Numbered from the stretch's first letter, positions 19,931-29,417 are shown. The stretch is DNA of 64,000 nucleotides from Piscinibacter gummiphilus (GCF_002116905.1 NZ_CP015118.1:5146001-5210000); one strand, 5' to 3'. The notes: generated from the sequence alone by a model not told the origin. A program made the numbers and translations.

Positions 19931-21036
19931 ATCCAGTTGTCTACGACTATCAGACGTTCAGTCTCCAGCAGTATGGCGGCATCTCGCGGTACTTCTGTGA
20001 GCTGGCCCTGCGGGTCCATCGCACGGACGGCTTCCGGGTCAAAGTAGTGGCCCCGGTGCACTTCAACGAGTACCTGCCGGAGTGCGGCGTGCCCCAGGTG
20101 GCCGCGTACCTCCCCATGCGGATCCCGAGAACGGGACGGCTCTACCGTGGCGCGAACCGCCTGCTGGGGCCCCTGTTGACGCGGGCCGCCTCGCCGTCCC
20201 TCATCCACCGCACCTACTACACCCCCATGGGCAGCCCCTCGGGTGTTCCCGTAGTGGTGACGGTGTTCGACATGATCCATGAGCTGTTCGCGGACCGGTT
20301 CCCGGCCGGCGACACCACGAGCCGCGACAAGCGAGCGAGCCTCGAGCGTGCGGACCACATCCTGTGCATCTCCGAGTCGACGGCCAATGACCTGGTGCGC
20401 CTGTTCGACATCCCGCGCGAGAAGATGTCGGTCACGCACCTCGGCTACTCGAACATCTTCGCCACGCCGAGGACCGCGCAGGAAACCGCCCCGCATGCGC
20501 GACCCTACCTGCTGTATGTGGGACACCGCGTCGGGTACAAGAACTTCGACATGGCGCTCAAGGCATACGCCAGTTCGGCGCGCCTGCGCGGAGAGTTCGA
20601 CTTCGTCACGTTCGGCGGGCCGCCGCTCAGCGCCTCGGAACGATCACTCATCGAGGAACTGGGGCTCGCGCCATCGCAGGTCGTGCGCATCGGTGGCTCC
20701 GACGCGGACCTCGCGCGGGCCTATCGCCACGCGCGGGCGTTCGTCTACCCCTCCCAGTACGAAGGATTCGGCATTCCGCCCCTGGAGGCCATGAGTTCGG
20801 GCTGCCCCGTTGCGTGCTCGGACGTGAGTTCGGTGCCGGAAGTGGTCGGGCAGGCTGCAGCACTCTTCGATCCCATGGACGTCGAGTCCATCCGGGCTGC
20901 CCTGGAAAGCCTGTGCCTGAACGACGTTCGCCGGCAGTCCATGATCGACGCTGGCAACGAACGTGTCAGGCAGTTCTCGTGGGATCGCTGCGCCGCCGAC
21001 ACCGTGGCGGCCTACCGAAAGGTGCTGGGCACCTGA
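19927..21036 (+). CDS. glycosyltransferase family 4 (GT-B)
   Basis: A 369-residue GT-B enzyme. The N-terminal half includes QQYGGISRYFCEL, TVFDMIHE and CISESTANDL. The C-terminal donor domain has LLYVGHRVGYKNF and YPSQYEGFGIPPLEAMSSGC, the E-x7-E element of GT4 retaining enzymes, then SVPEVVG. The same architecture occurs in mannosyl- and rhamnosyltransferases. It ends the plus-strand operon and converges on a minus-strand methyltransferase 30 bases away. Confidence 0.88.
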   Translation: MNPVVYDYQTFSLQQYGGISRYFCELALRVHRTDGFRVKVVAPVHFNEYLPECGVPQVAAYLPMRIPRTGRLYRGANRLLGPLLTRAASPSLIHRTYYTPMGSPSGVPVVVTVFDMIHELFADRFPAGDTTSRDKRASLERADHILCISESTANDLVRLFDIPREKMSVTHLGYSNIFATPRTAQETAPHARPYLLYVGHRVGYKNFDMALKAYASSARLRGEFDFVTFGGPPLSASERSLIEELGLAPSQVVRIGGSDADLARAYRHARAFVYPSQYEGFGIPPLEAMSSGCPVACSDVSSVPEVVGQAAALFDPMDVESIRAALESLCLNDVRRQSMIDAGNERVRQFSWDRCAADTVAAYRKVLGT

Positions 21037-21066
21037 GCACCCGAACGCACATGCCGCACAGGCGAC

Positions 21067-21636
21067 TCAGCGACTCACCTCGAAGAGGCCGTACAGGCAG
21101 TACTGGCGCAGCTTGCGGTCGAGCAGGCTCGACTTGCCGATCGGAGTGTGGAGCACCTCGACGGAACGGAAGCCCGCCCGTTCGACCGTGGTGCGCAGCG
21201 AACCCTCGTCGTACATGACCTTGTGGTCCGGATCGCTCTGCCAGCCCCGCTGGCCGGGCACGCCGACGAGGAAACGTCCGCCGGGCACGAGCACGCGCCG
21301 CACTTCGGCGAGCAACGGTGCGGGCACCTCGATGTGCTCGAGCACGTTGTCGAGCAACACGGAGTCGAACGACATGTCAGCGAACGGCAGCACGTCCGGC
21401 ACCATCAGGTGGGCCTCGAGGCCCCGCTCCCGGCAGAAGCGGAGCGTGTGCTCGTTGACGTCGACACCGGTCGTCTGCGGACGGAACGCGAGCATGTCAC
21501 CAATTCCGCAGCCGATGTCGAGCGTCTTGCCGCGCAAGCGGCGCACGAGGCGCGGATAGAGCCAGTAAGTGCGGTACAGGTGTCCGAGCTTGCTGCGCTT
21601 GAGCAGGTACCGGAAGTATTGATCGTGGTCGGTCAT
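21067..21636 (-). CDS. class I SAM-dependent methyltransferase
   Basis: A 189-residue methyltransferase of the Methyltransf_11/25 type. LDIGCGIGDMLAF is motif I, VDVNEHTL motif II, SFDSVLLDNVLEHIE the post-motif and RVLVPGGRFLVGVPG motif III. The start ATG at 21636 follows GAAGG. It ends the minus block that starts with the polymerase at 24.7 kb and lies 47 bases after the WbsX-like gene. Target unknown, presumably a glycan sugar. Confidence 0.8.
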   Translation of the reverse strand: MTDHDQYFRYLLKRSKLGHLYRTYWLYPRLVRRLRGKTLDIGCGIGDMLAFRPQTTGVDVNEHTLRFCRERGLEAHLMVPDVLPFADMSFDSVLLDNVLEHIEVPAPLLAEVRRVLVPGGRFLVGVPGQRGWQSDPDHKVMYDEGSLRTTVERAGFRSVEVLHTPIGKSSLLDRKLRQYCLYGLFEVSR

Positions 21637-21683
21637 ACGGGCCTTCGTCGATGCGTTTCGTTCAAGGGGACGAGCGGCGCAGG

Positions 21684-22790
21684 TCAGGCGGAGGGGCCCG
21701 AGAGCGACACCAGCGCATCCACGTAACGGGTTCCGAAATAGGCGCACGGCTCGATCGCGGCCCCTTCCGACCATTCGTTCCAGGCGTTGATCAGCGGCGG
21801 AATGTCGTCGCGCATGCCCTGCGCCTGCCGGATCAGGCGCCCGAAGTCGGCGGGGTCGAGCGCTTCGAGCGCCGTGAAGCGCTCCCCGTAACGCGGCGTG
21901 TTGTTCCAGCCCGGGGACAAGACTTCCTGCAGCGGGCCGTCGATCGAATCGAGGAAGGCCTTGCGCTCGGGCGAGCCCATGTACTTCACGAAATCCGTGG
22001 CGTGGTAAACCTTGCCCTTCTGTTGCCACTTGTCGAGCAGGATCAGCAGCTGCGTGGAGGCCCGGTTGCCGAGCACCGATCGCAGGTGGTCGAACATGCG
22101 TTTGGCGCCAGAACCGCGTGCCGCGCGCTGGCTTCCGAAGTACAGCCGAGGCTCGAACACGTAGGTGAGGTCCACGAGCCGGGAGTGCGGCACCTCGAAG
22201 GGGTTCTTCACGAAGTGGCCGAACGACACGTCGACGCCCAGCTTGCGGAAACCTGAGCGGTACATGTCGACCACCTCGGCGGGGCGGTGGAAATGCCCGA
22301 GGTTGTACCAGACGAACAAGGGCTTGCCGTTCCACTGGAAGTAGTCCGGACGCTCGAAACACCGCACGAGGTGGCGGCAATGTGCATCCACCTCGGCCAC
22401 CGCGGGCTCATGCGTCAGGTCCACGATGGGCGAGGGATCGCCGAGCCACCGCCGCGACCAGCTTTCGGTGGCCCAGATCAGGAACCACGGCAAAGGCGAC
22501 GGCGACGAGAGCAGCGTCGACTCGACTGCGGGCAGTTCCTGGTGGCTGTAGAACCAGTAGTGGTAGAGAGCGACTCCACCAAGCCCGGACGCCTTCATCT
22601 CCGCCATCTGGGAAAGCTGCACTGCAGGGTCGCTGCCGTCGTAGAAACCGCGGCTGGGCGCGCGCCGCGCCCAGCGGTCATGCAGGTTGGCCGTGGCCAC
22701 GAGCGACCAGTCAGTGAACCCACTGCCCCATGCTCGGTCGTTCGTGGGAGTGGGGTAGAACTGGGGGAAATAGATCGAGAAAGGTTTCAT
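21684..22790 (-). CDS. WbsX-like protein (GH99-like domain)
   Basis: A 368-residue protein that starts FSIYFPQFYPTPTNDRAWGSG, the hallmark of the WbsX family found in O-antigen clusters. LYHYWFYSHQELP, WATESWSRRW and INAWNEWSEGAAIEP further match this GH99-like fold. The E-W-S-E-G region corresponds to the catalytic acid area of GH99. Members are annotated as glycosyltransferase or hydrolase without firm biochemistry. It lies five bases after the GT2 gene of the same block. Confidence 0.8.
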   Translation of the reverse strand: MKPFSIYFPQFYPTPTNDRAWGSGFTDWSLVATANLHDRWARRAPSRGFYDGSDPAVQLSQMAEMKASGLGGVALYHYWFYSHQELPAVESTLLSSPSPLPWFLIWATESWSRRWLGDPSPIVDLTHEPAVAEVDAHCRHLVRCFERPDYFQWNGKPLFVWYNLGHFHRPAEVVDMYRSGFRKLGVDVSFGHFVKNPFEVPHSRLVDLTYVFEPRLYFGSQRAARGSGAKRMFDHLRSVLGNRASTQLLILLDKWQQKGKVYHATDFVKYMGSPERKAFLDSIDGPLQEVLSPGWNNTPRYGERFTALEALDPADFGRLIRQAQGMRDDIPPLINAWNEWSEGAAIEPCAYFGTRYVDALVSLSGPSA

Positions 22791-22795
22791 AAAGT

Positions 22796-23530
22796 TCAGC
22801 GCCCCCGCACCTTGCGGGACGCAATCAGCAGCCAGGAGGCGAACGCGCCGACGTACCGTCGCATCACGACGGGATACAAGCGCCAGAACACCGGATCCCG
22901 GGCGACCGATGAGAAGCCGTCGCCCGAATACCAGACGCGCGCGCCCGGCACATAGCGGGGGCCGGCGCCGAGAGACCGGTCCCACAGCACCTTGATGTTC
23001 ACGAAATGATCGGCCTGCACACGCATCTTGCGCAGGTAGGGACCGTGTTTCTCCAGAGCCTCGCGCGAGTACACGATGCCCTGATGGCAGAAGTTCTTCA
23101 GCAGCACGCGCCAGCGGGATGGCCTGCCGGTGAAAATCCCGGTGCTGCCCCAGTAGACGTCGCAGAACACCGACGACGGTGCATCCTCGCGCAACACCTT
23201 CAGCACCTCGGCGAACGGGGGCAGGACGATGTCGTCCTTGCCGATGAAGTACAGGTAGCGGCCCCGGGCCGCGGCCAGGCCGTCATTCATCGCGGCATAG
23301 ATCCCCCGCCTGCGCTCGGCAACGAACGACACGCCCTGAAGGAGCTTGCGGGCGTGTTCGATGCGGGCCGGCGGCATCACGATCAGGACCTCGCACTCGG
23401 GCCCGTTCCCGCAGGCCAGGTGGATGGAGTCGACGCATCGCCGGAGCTCCACGTCGGCGTCGATCGCGGGAATGATCACGCTAAGCAGCGGGCTGGACGT
23501 GTTTGGAGTGAATTCGGCTTGAGCGGTCAT
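22796..23530 (-). CDS. glycosyltransferase family 2
   Basis: A 244-residue GT-A enzyme. LLSVIIPAIDADVELRRCVD is the GT2 N-terminus and YLYFIGKDDIVLPPF holds the D-x-D-like metal site. RGIYAAMNDGLAAARG and NFCHQGIVYSREA are typical of the WcaA/WbbD-like group. The ATG at 23530 lies inside the 3' end of the polymerase gene (50-base overlap). A TTG at 23542 is an alternative. Confidence 0.82.
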   Translation of the reverse strand: MTAQAEFTPNTSSPLLSVIIPAIDADVELRRCVDSIHLACGNGPECEVLIVMPPARIEHARKLLQGVSFVAERRRGIYAAMNDGLAAARGRYLYFIGKDDIVLPPFAEVLKVLREDAPSSVFCDVYWGSTGIFTGRPSRWRVLLKNFCHQGIVYSREALEKHGPYLRKMRVQADHFVNIKVLWDRSLGAGPRYVPGARVWYSGDGFSSVARDPVFWRLYPVVMRRYVGAFASWLLIASRKVRGR

Positions 23531-24737
23531 GTCGTTGATCAAGCATCGCCATCACGGCGATGGTGACGATGGCGAGGGGCATCACCACCTGGAAGGCGAG
23601 AAAATCCTGGGAGAACATCACCACGGCGATGAGACCCAGGGTGAGGACTGCACCTTGGTTGGCGCGATGACGCATGGCCCGGGCGCAGTGGAAGAAGAGC
23701 CATGCCAGCCCCCCAACCGCAAGCGAGCCGAACAGCGCGGGAATTGTGGCGTAGCCCGGCGTCGAATAGAACGTGACCAGGGCCATCAGGCTCGCGTTGG
23801 CGCCACTGCCGTTCGTCACGCCCAGCCGTTGGGCATAGAGCAGCACGCCGAGCGGATCATTGCGTGGTGGCGACCCGAACAGGTTGCCGAGCGAACGGAA
23901 GCTCTCCGAGAGCAGACCGGTCTCGGCGGTCACCTGGCTGCGCAGATCGAAGGCCAGCGAACGCGCGTCGTTGTTCAGAAAGAAGCGTGACAACGCGAGG
24001 TCGGTGAACTGTTCCGTGGTGATGCCGATGAAGTCGGCGATGATGATCGACGACACGACGAGGGCGCCGGCCCCGCCCACCGCCACCAGCAACTGCAGCG
24101 TCTTCGGGATGCGCGCACGCCGGTAGTCCACCAGTGCCGCGACAGAAAACATCCAGAGAAACGCGCCCCCCTTGGACCCCGCCGCGACGGACAGGCCGAG
24201 GTTCATCAGCAGCGCGAGCGCGCCGGGCCAGCCGATACCGCCGGTGTGCGTGATGCGGGAGGCGAGCAACGCCGCCTGGGTCGTGGCCACCATCAGGCCG
24301 GCGTACGTAAAGTATTTCGGCAGCGACCCGGCGTAGATGTACTCGATGCGCGCGCCTTCGGAGAAGATGCCGAAACCGCCGCTGGCCACGATGGGCACTG
24401 CGAACACGATCTGGAGCACGACGGAGATCTTGAGGCTGCGATTCACCTCGTCAACCGGGATCTCCCGTACGCATGCCAGCAGGCGCCGCAGCAGCATGAG
24501 GTACATGACGAAGACCACCAGCTCGAACGTGATCACGGAGAGCAAGTCAACGAGGTTGGGCGGCGAGTCGGCGAACAGCAGAGCGACGTAGAACGCGAGC
24601 GCGAGCATGGGGCCGAACCCGTAGGCCATCGACCTCAGCCCCAGTCCTCGCCCGCCCAGGGCAGCGCCCACGGTCACTGACAACAGCAAGCCGATCAGTC
24701 CGGTCAGCAGTTTGTGGGTCAGGAGGAATTCGTACAC
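23481..24737 (-). CDS. putative O-antigen/polysaccharide polymerase (Wzy-like)
   Basis: A 418-residue polytopic membrane protein with roughly ten hydrophobic helices and a large periplasmic loop between about residues 245 and 300 (FFLNNDARSLAFDLR, FGSPPRNDPLGVLLY). Size, topology and position inside a Wzx/Wzy cluster fit a repeat-unit polymerase, a family with poor sequence conservation. Start is a GTG at 24737; an ATG at codon 37 is possible. It is the only polymerase candidate seen in the window. Confidence 0.6.
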   Translation of the reverse strand: MYEFLLTHKLLTGLIGLLLSVTVGAALGGRGLGLRSMAYGFGPMLALAFYVALLFADSPPNLVDLLSVITFELVVFVMYLMLLRRLLACVREIPVDEVNRSLKISVVLQIVFAVPIVASGGFGIFSEGARIEYIYAGSLPKYFTYAGLMVATTQAALLASRITHTGGIGWPGALALLMNLGLSVAAGSKGGAFLWMFSVAALVDYRRARIPKTLQLLVAVGGAGALVVSSIIIADFIGITTEQFTDLALSRFFLNNDARSLAFDLRSQVTAETGLLSESFRSLGNLFGSPPRNDPLGVLLYAQRLGVTNGSGANASLMALVTFYSTPGYATIPALFGSLAVGGLAWLFFHCARAMRHRANQGAVLTLGLIAVVMFSQDFLAFQVVMPLAIVTIAVMAMLDQRHDRSSRIHSKHVQPAA

Positions 24738-24936
24738 GGGGCAGGGTTCGGGTCAACACAATGGCGGGACTGCACGCTCGCGCACCTGTCCAGTGGGCAG
24801 CACCGGATTATCGTTCATTCGCACACGCTTGCCGGCGACCGCTCCCGCCCCTGCACCGAAGCTGCGCTATCGTGTGCACGCCTTCAGCGCCGGATCGGCC
24901 GGCGGGGCGCCCTCCCTTCGTTCCGGACCCTGTGCC

Positions 24937-25719
24937 TTGAGAAACCTGACCCTCTCGATCATCAGCCACGGCCACACCGCCCTGCTTCCCGCCCTGCTGG
25001 GTGACCTGGCGGCCCTGCCCGAAGCCAGCTCGCTCCGCGTGATCGTCACCCTGAACGTTCCGGACGCACGTTTCGACCCGCAGGCCTACCCTCCCCTGTC
25101 CATCGACGTCATCCACAACGCCGAGCCCAAGGGGTTCGGCGCCAACCACAACGCGGCCTTCCAGCAATGCCGCGACGACACGGCCTGGTTCGGGATCCTG
25201 AATCCCGACCTGCGCCTCCCTCGGAACCCGTTCCCGGCCTTGGAGGCGGCCACATCGGCCGACCCCCGGCTCGCGCTGGTCGCGCCAACCATCGTCGGTT
25301 CGTCCGGCCGGCCCGAGGACGCCGTGCGCGGAAACCTGACCCTCCCCTCGCTGCTGCGGCGAAGCCGCGGACACCGCTTGGCACTGCAGGTCGACCAGCC
25401 TGCGGTGGCCGGCCAGCCGTTCTACTGGCTCGCCGGCATGTTCCTGTTGGCGCGGGCGGACGCTTTCCGGGCCGTGGGAGGCTTCGACGAACGCTTCTTC
25501 CTCTACTGCGAGGACTACGACCTGTGCGCCAGGGTCTATGCCGCAGGTTACGCGCTGGCGCCGGTGGCCGCCGCCAGTGCCATCCACGATGCGCAACGGG
25601 ACAGCCATCGCGCCTTCAAGTACCTGCGCTGGCACGTCGAAAGCCTGCTGAAGGTCTGGACATCCCGGGCGTTCTGGCGGGTCACCCTGGATCGCCGCGC
25701 CCGGCATCCGAATTCCTGA
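24937..25719 (+). CDS. glycosyltransferase family 2 (rhamnosyltransferase-like)
   Basis: The conserved domain begins at NLTLSIISHGHTALL, so a TTG at 24937 is the best start; in-frame upstream codons back to 24712 overlap the divergent polymerase and look non-coding. Motifs are GFGANHNAAFQ, WFGILNPDLRLP, YWLAGMFLLARADAF and GGFDERFFLYCEDYDLC. These are characteristic of RfbF/WbbL-like rhamnosyltransferases. About 260 residues. It is consistent with use of the dTDP-rhamnose made by rfbBDAC. The 199-base gap 24738-24936 shows no confident promoter. Confidence 0.78.
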   Translation: MRNLTLSIISHGHTALLPALLGDLAALPEASSLRVIVTLNVPDARFDPQAYPPLSIDVIHNAEPKGFGANHNAAFQQCRDDTAWFGILNPDLRLPRNPFPALEAATSADPRLALVAPTIVGSSGRPEDAVRGNLTLPSLLRRSRGHRLALQVDQPAVAGQPFYWLAGMFLLARADAFRAVGGFDERFFLYCEDYDLCARVYAAGYALAPVAAASAIHDAQRDSHRAFKYLRWHVESLLKVWTSRAFWRVTLDRRARHPNS

Positions 25720-25740
25720 TCGATTTGCCCTCGTTCGCCC

Positions 25741-25768
25741 TTGCTCGGCCGGGCACTGGCGTCACAAT
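25741..25768 (+). promoter_or_regulatory. candidate promoter before the WecA-like gene
   Basis: TTGCTC (25741-25746), a 16-base spacer and CACAAT (25763-25768) in the 115-base gap before the WecA-like gene. The leader would be about 60 bases. Weak match. Confidence 0.3.
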
Positions 25769-25834
25769 GCGAGCTTCGATTCGTACCGGTTGTTCCAGGA
25801 CGGCCGAATCAGGCTGTATCAACTGCCCGCGTCC

Positions 25835-26935
25835 ATGATCTATTTCACCAGCTGTTTTCTAGCCGGCCTGTTTGCCACCTTGATAACGATGCGATCATCG
25901 GTACGTTTCGCGAACTTGTTCGCCGACCATGACCTGCGCGGCGTCCAGAAATTCCATGCGCGTCCCGTCCCCCGCGTGGGTGGCATCGGCGTCATGCTCG
26001 GCCTGGTGGCCGGCGCGATCGTCGCCGAGATGAACCACGCGCCCTTCGCTCCCTCCATCTGGTTGCTGATGGCCTGCGCGCTACCGGCGTTCGGCGCCGG
26101 CATCGCGGAAGACCTGACCAAGAAAGTCACGCCCCGTTGGCGACTCCTGGCCACGGCCGTCTCAGCCGGCCTCGCAGCCTGGCTGCTCAACGGGCTCATC
26201 CTGCGGACGCACATCCCCGGACTCGACCTGCTGCTGCCCTGGACCCCGTTCGCCGTCGCGCTCACGCTGTTCACGGTGGCCGGCGTCGCCAACGCCATCA
26301 ACATCATCGACGGCTTCAACGGCCTCGCGTCGATGTGCGTGTTCATGATGATCCTGGCCATGGCGTACGTGGCGTTCCAGGTGGGCGACACCTTCGTCTT
26401 CACGGCCTGCCTCATCACGGCGGGCGCCGTGCTGGGCTTCTTCGTCTGGAACTTCCCCGCGGGCCTGATCTTCCTGGGTGACGGCGGCGCCTACCTGCTC
26501 GGGTTCCTGCTGGCCGAGCTGGGCATCCTGCTCGTGCACCGCAACGCCAACGTCTCGCCCATCTTCCCGCTGCTGCTCTGCGCCTACCCCATCTTCGAGA
26601 CCATCTTCACGATGTACCGGCGCAAGTTCGTGCGGGGCGTGGCCACGGCGGCGCCCGACGGCATCCACCTGCACACGCTGATCCACCGCCGCCTGATCCG
26701 CTGGACGCTGCAGAACAACCTCGAGCGCCGGCGCCTCACGCGCCGCAACTCGATGACGTCGCCGTACCTGTGGCTGCTGTGCCTGACCTCGGTGATCCCG
26801 AGCGTGCTGTGGTGGAACAGCACGGCGATCCTGTCGTGGTTCCTGCTGGCCTTCGTGATCGCGTACGTGTGGCTCTACGCCCGCATCGTGCGTTTCAAGA
26901 CGCCCCGCTGGATGGTGTTCCGCCGCCACCGCTGA
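25835..26935 (+). CDS. undecaprenyl-phosphate sugar-1-phosphate transferase (WecA/WbpL-like)
   Basis: A 366-residue polytopic phosphoglycosyltransferase of the MraY/WecA superfamily that starts lipid-linked repeat-unit synthesis. About ten helices are predicted by eye. The signature stretches are KFHARPVPRVGGIGVMLG, AGIAEDLTKKVTPRWRL, NAINIIDGFNGLAS (catalytic Asp-rich loop), FPAGLIFLGDGGAYLLG and HLHTLIHRR. The ATG at 25835 places the first helix at the N-terminus. It converges on the WbpM-like gene with six bases between. Confidence 0.9.
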   Translation: MIYFTSCFLAGLFATLITMRSSVRFANLFADHDLRGVQKFHARPVPRVGGIGVMLGLVAGAIVAEMNHAPFAPSIWLLMACALPAFGAGIAEDLTKKVTPRWRLLATAVSAGLAAWLLNGLILRTHIPGLDLLLPWTPFAVALTLFTVAGVANAINIIDGFNGLASMCVFMMILAMAYVAFQVGDTFVFTACLITAGAVLGFFVWNFPAGLIFLGDGGAYLLGFLLAELGILLVHRNANVSPIFPLLLCAYPIFETIFTMYRRKFVRGVATAAPDGIHLHTLIHRRLIRWTLQNNLERRRLTRRNSMTSPYLWLLCLTSVIPSVLWWNSTAILSWFLLAFVIAYVWLYARIVRFKTPRWMVFRRHR

Positions 26936-26941
26936 GCGGAT

Positions 26942-28822
26942 TCAGCGCGCGTCGTACTCCGGCACGAACCGCTTGAGCGCCCGCCGGCACGCCGCCGGCT
27001 CGGTGGCCCCATCCACGCTGTCGAGCCAGGCCAGCAGCGCCTGCATCCAGTCGTCCCCCGCCCGCTCCTGCAGCCGCGCGATGCGCAGCCGCGGGTGTTT
27101 CGACGCCAGCGTGTCGTCCGCATCCGCCAGCAGCTCCTCGTAGAGCTTCTCGCCCGGGCGCAGGCCGCTGAACACGATGGGGATCTCCCCGTCGCGGTGG
27201 CCGGACAGGCGGATCAGGTCGCGCGCGAGGTCGACGATCTTGACGGGCTCGCCCATGTCGAGCACGTACACCTCGCCGCTGCCGGCCAGCGCCGCCGCCT
27301 GCAGCACGAGGCGCGCGGCCTCGGGGATGGTCATGAAGTAGCGGGTGATCTCCGGGTGGGTGACCGTGATCGGGCCGCCCTTGGCGATCTGTTCCTTGAA
27401 CTTCGGGATGACGCTGCCGCTCGAACCCAGCACGTTGCCGAAACGCACCGCGACGAACGAGGTGGCGTGGTCCTGCGTGGCCATGTGGGACAGCACCATC
27501 TCGGCCGCGCGTTTGCTCGCGCCCATCACGTTGGTGGGGTTCACCGCCTTGTCGGTCGAGATCAGCACGAAACGTTCGGCGCCGCAGCGCGCGGCGGCCG
27601 TCGCGGCGTGCCACGTGCCGAGCGTGTTGTTCCTCACGGCGAGCCAGGCGTTCTCGTCCTCCATCAGCGGCACGTGCTTGTAGGCCGCGGCATGCACCAC
27701 GAGTTGCGGGCGGTGCGCGAGGCAGGCGTGTTCGATCTGCGGGAGCTGCTTCACGTCGCCGATCAGGCGCACGAGCGGCAGGTGCGGATGGAGTTCGGCC
27801 AGTTGCTGCTCGACCTGGTACAGCGCGAACTCGCTCTGCTCGAACAGCACGAGGCGCGACGGGCCGTAGCGCGCGATCTGGCGGCACAACTCCGAGCCGA
27901 TGGAGCCGCCGGCGCCGGTCACGAGCACCGTCTTGCCCGAGATCAGGCCCGAGACGCCGGGTTCGTCGAGCACCACCGGCTCGCGGCCGAGCAGGTCTTC
28001 CGGTTCGATGGTGCGGACGCGTTCGATGCGCGCGCTGCCGTCCTGGAGTTCGCTCATCGACGGCACGGTCAGCACCGGCAGGCCGGCCGACGCCGCGAGG
28101 TCCACCGCACGCCGGCGCCGGGCCGCGGACGACCCGGGCAGCGCGACGATCACGTGGGTCGCCCCGGCGATCACGTCGGGCCGGCCCACGTCGGCCAGCG
28201 GCCCCAGCACCTCGACGCCGCCGATGCGGGCGCCCTGCTTCGCCGGGTCGTCGTCGAGCAGCCCGAGCACGATCCAGCCCTGCTGGTGGATGGTGGCCAG
28301 CAGCCGCTTGGCGGCCTCGCCCGCGCCCATCACGATGGCGCGGCGCACCTCGGTGTCGCTGCCCGTGATGCGCGAGCGCGCCTGCTCGTACAGCATGCGG
28401 TACGCGATGCGCACGCCGAACACGGCCATCAGCGCGATGAAGGGGTGCAGCGCCAGCACCGCGCGGGGCACCTGGTGCAGCTGCGCCATCGACACCGCGA
28501 TGGCGCAGACCGCGCCGGCCACGAGGCACGCGATGGTGAGCCGCTTGACCTCGCCGAAGCCCGCGAAGCGCCACATGCCGCGGGGAATGCCCGCGAGCGC
28601 GAACACCGAGAGGTACACCACGATCACGCCGGCCATCACCCACCCGTCGTAGCCGGGCCGCGCGGACAGCCAGCGCTCGAAGCCGAGGCGGAACAGGTAG
28701 GTGACGTTCCAGCTGAACGCGACCATCAGGCCGTCCACGGCGAGCGACAGCGGCTGGCGGTGCGGCCGCACCCGGGCGAGGAAGCCGTCGAGGCGGTGCC
28801 AGATCGTGAGGGAGGAGGTCAT
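26942..28822 (-). CDS. membrane-bound nucleotide-sugar 4,6-dehydratase (WbpM/PglF-like)
   Basis: A 626-residue protein. Four N-terminal transmembrane segments (to about residue 140) and a first Rossmann-like domain (RAIVMGAGEAAKRLL) precede the catalytic domain, which starts at VLVTGAGGSIGSELC (residues 299-313). ISTDKAVNPTNVMGASKR shows the methionine-for-tyrosine change known in WbpM, PglF and FlaA1-type UDP-GlcNAc 4,6-dehydratases. The product would be a 4-keto-6-deoxy-HexNAc. Its ATG overlaps the sugar transferase stop by four bases. It pairs naturally with the aminotransferase and PglC-like transferase upstream. Confidence 0.92.
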   Translation of the reverse strand: MTSSLTIWHRLDGFLARVRPHRQPLSLAVDGLMVAFSWNVTYLFRLGFERWLSARPGYDGWVMAGVIVVYLSVFALAGIPRGMWRFAGFGEVKRLTIACLVAGAVCAIAVSMAQLHQVPRAVLALHPFIALMAVFGVRIAYRMLYEQARSRITGSDTEVRRAIVMGAGEAAKRLLATIHQQGWIVLGLLDDDPAKQGARIGGVEVLGPLADVGRPDVIAGATHVIVALPGSSAARRRRAVDLAASAGLPVLTVPSMSELQDGSARIERVRTIEPEDLLGREPVVLDEPGVSGLISGKTVLVTGAGGSIGSELCRQIARYGPSRLVLFEQSEFALYQVEQQLAELHPHLPLVRLIGDVKQLPQIEHACLAHRPQLVVHAAAYKHVPLMEDENAWLAVRNNTLGTWHAATAAARCGAERFVLISTDKAVNPTNVMGASKRAAEMVLSHMATQDHATSFVAVRFGNVLGSSGSVIPKFKEQIAKGGPITVTHPEITRYFMTIPEAARLVLQAAALAGSGEVYVLDMGEPVKIVDLARDLIRLSGHRDGEIPIVFSGLRPGEKLYEELLADADDTLASKHPRLRIARLQERAGDDWMQALLAWLDSVDGATEPAACRRALKRFVPEYDAR

Positions 28823-29415
28823 GGAAGGAACACGAGGCGCAGGGTGCGGCCGATCAGCCGCAGGTCGGTGGCGAGCGAGGCCTGCTCGACGTACCGGACG
28901 GCGAGCGCGAGTTTCGCCGGCATCACCACGTTGACGTACTCGGCCTCGGGGTCGGCCGCGGCGGCGAGGACGGCCGCCTCGTCGCGGTACTCGAGCGATG
29001 CGGGGTCGGTGATGCCCGGACGCACGCTGAGCACCCGGTCGCGCACGTCGGCCGGGTACAACGCGACGTAGCGGGGCACCTCCGGACGCGGGCCCACGAG
29101 GCTCATGTCGCCCTTGAGCACGTCGATCAGCTGCACGAGTTCATCGAGCTTGTAGTGCCGCAGCACGCGGCCGGCCCGCGTGATCCGGCGGTCGGCGCCC
29201 ACCGTGATCTCCGGTCCGGCGCCCGCGGGCGCATCGGCCATCGTGCGCAGCTTGTGGATGCGGAACGGGCGGCCGCCGCGTCCCACGCGCACCTGGCGGT
29301 AGAACACGGGGCCGGGCGAGTCGAACTTGATCCAGGCGGCGAGCGCGAGCAGCAGCGGCGAAAGCACGAGGAGCCCGAGCCCCGCGAGCAGCACGTCGAA
29401 GCACCGCTTGGCCAT
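28819..29415 (-). CDS. sugar transferase, monotopic phosphoglycosyltransferase (PglC-like)
   Basis: A 198-residue protein with one N-terminal re-entrant hydrophobic helix (VLLAGLGLLVLSPLLLALAA), the SPGPVFYRQVRVGR motif, IHKLRTM, LDELVQLIDVLKGDMSLVGPRPE and VRPGITDPASL. This is the short PglC/WcaJ catalytic domain without the extra N-terminal helices, and it would attach a phosphosugar to undecaprenyl phosphate. Start is the ATG at 29415, or a GTG at 29421 that overlaps the preceding stop as GTGA. It is a second initiating enzyme besides the WecA-like one. Confidence 0.92.
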   Translation of the reverse strand: MAKRCFDVLLAGLGLLVLSPLLLALAAWIKFDSPGPVFYRQVRVGRGGRPFRIHKLRTMADAPAGAGPEITVGADRRITRAGRVLRHYKLDELVQLIDVLKGDMSLVGPRPEVPRYVALYPADVRDRVLSVRPGITDPASLEYRDEAAVLAAAADPEAEYVNVVMPAKLALAVRYVEQASLATDLRLIGRTLRLVFLP

Positions 29416-29417
29416 GG

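Noticed and set aside
24712..24936. N-terminal extension of the GT2 gene to position 24712
   Set aside because: The extra residues are low-complexity, overlap the divergent polymerase gene and have no counterpart in the family; the fold begins at NLTLSIISHGH.
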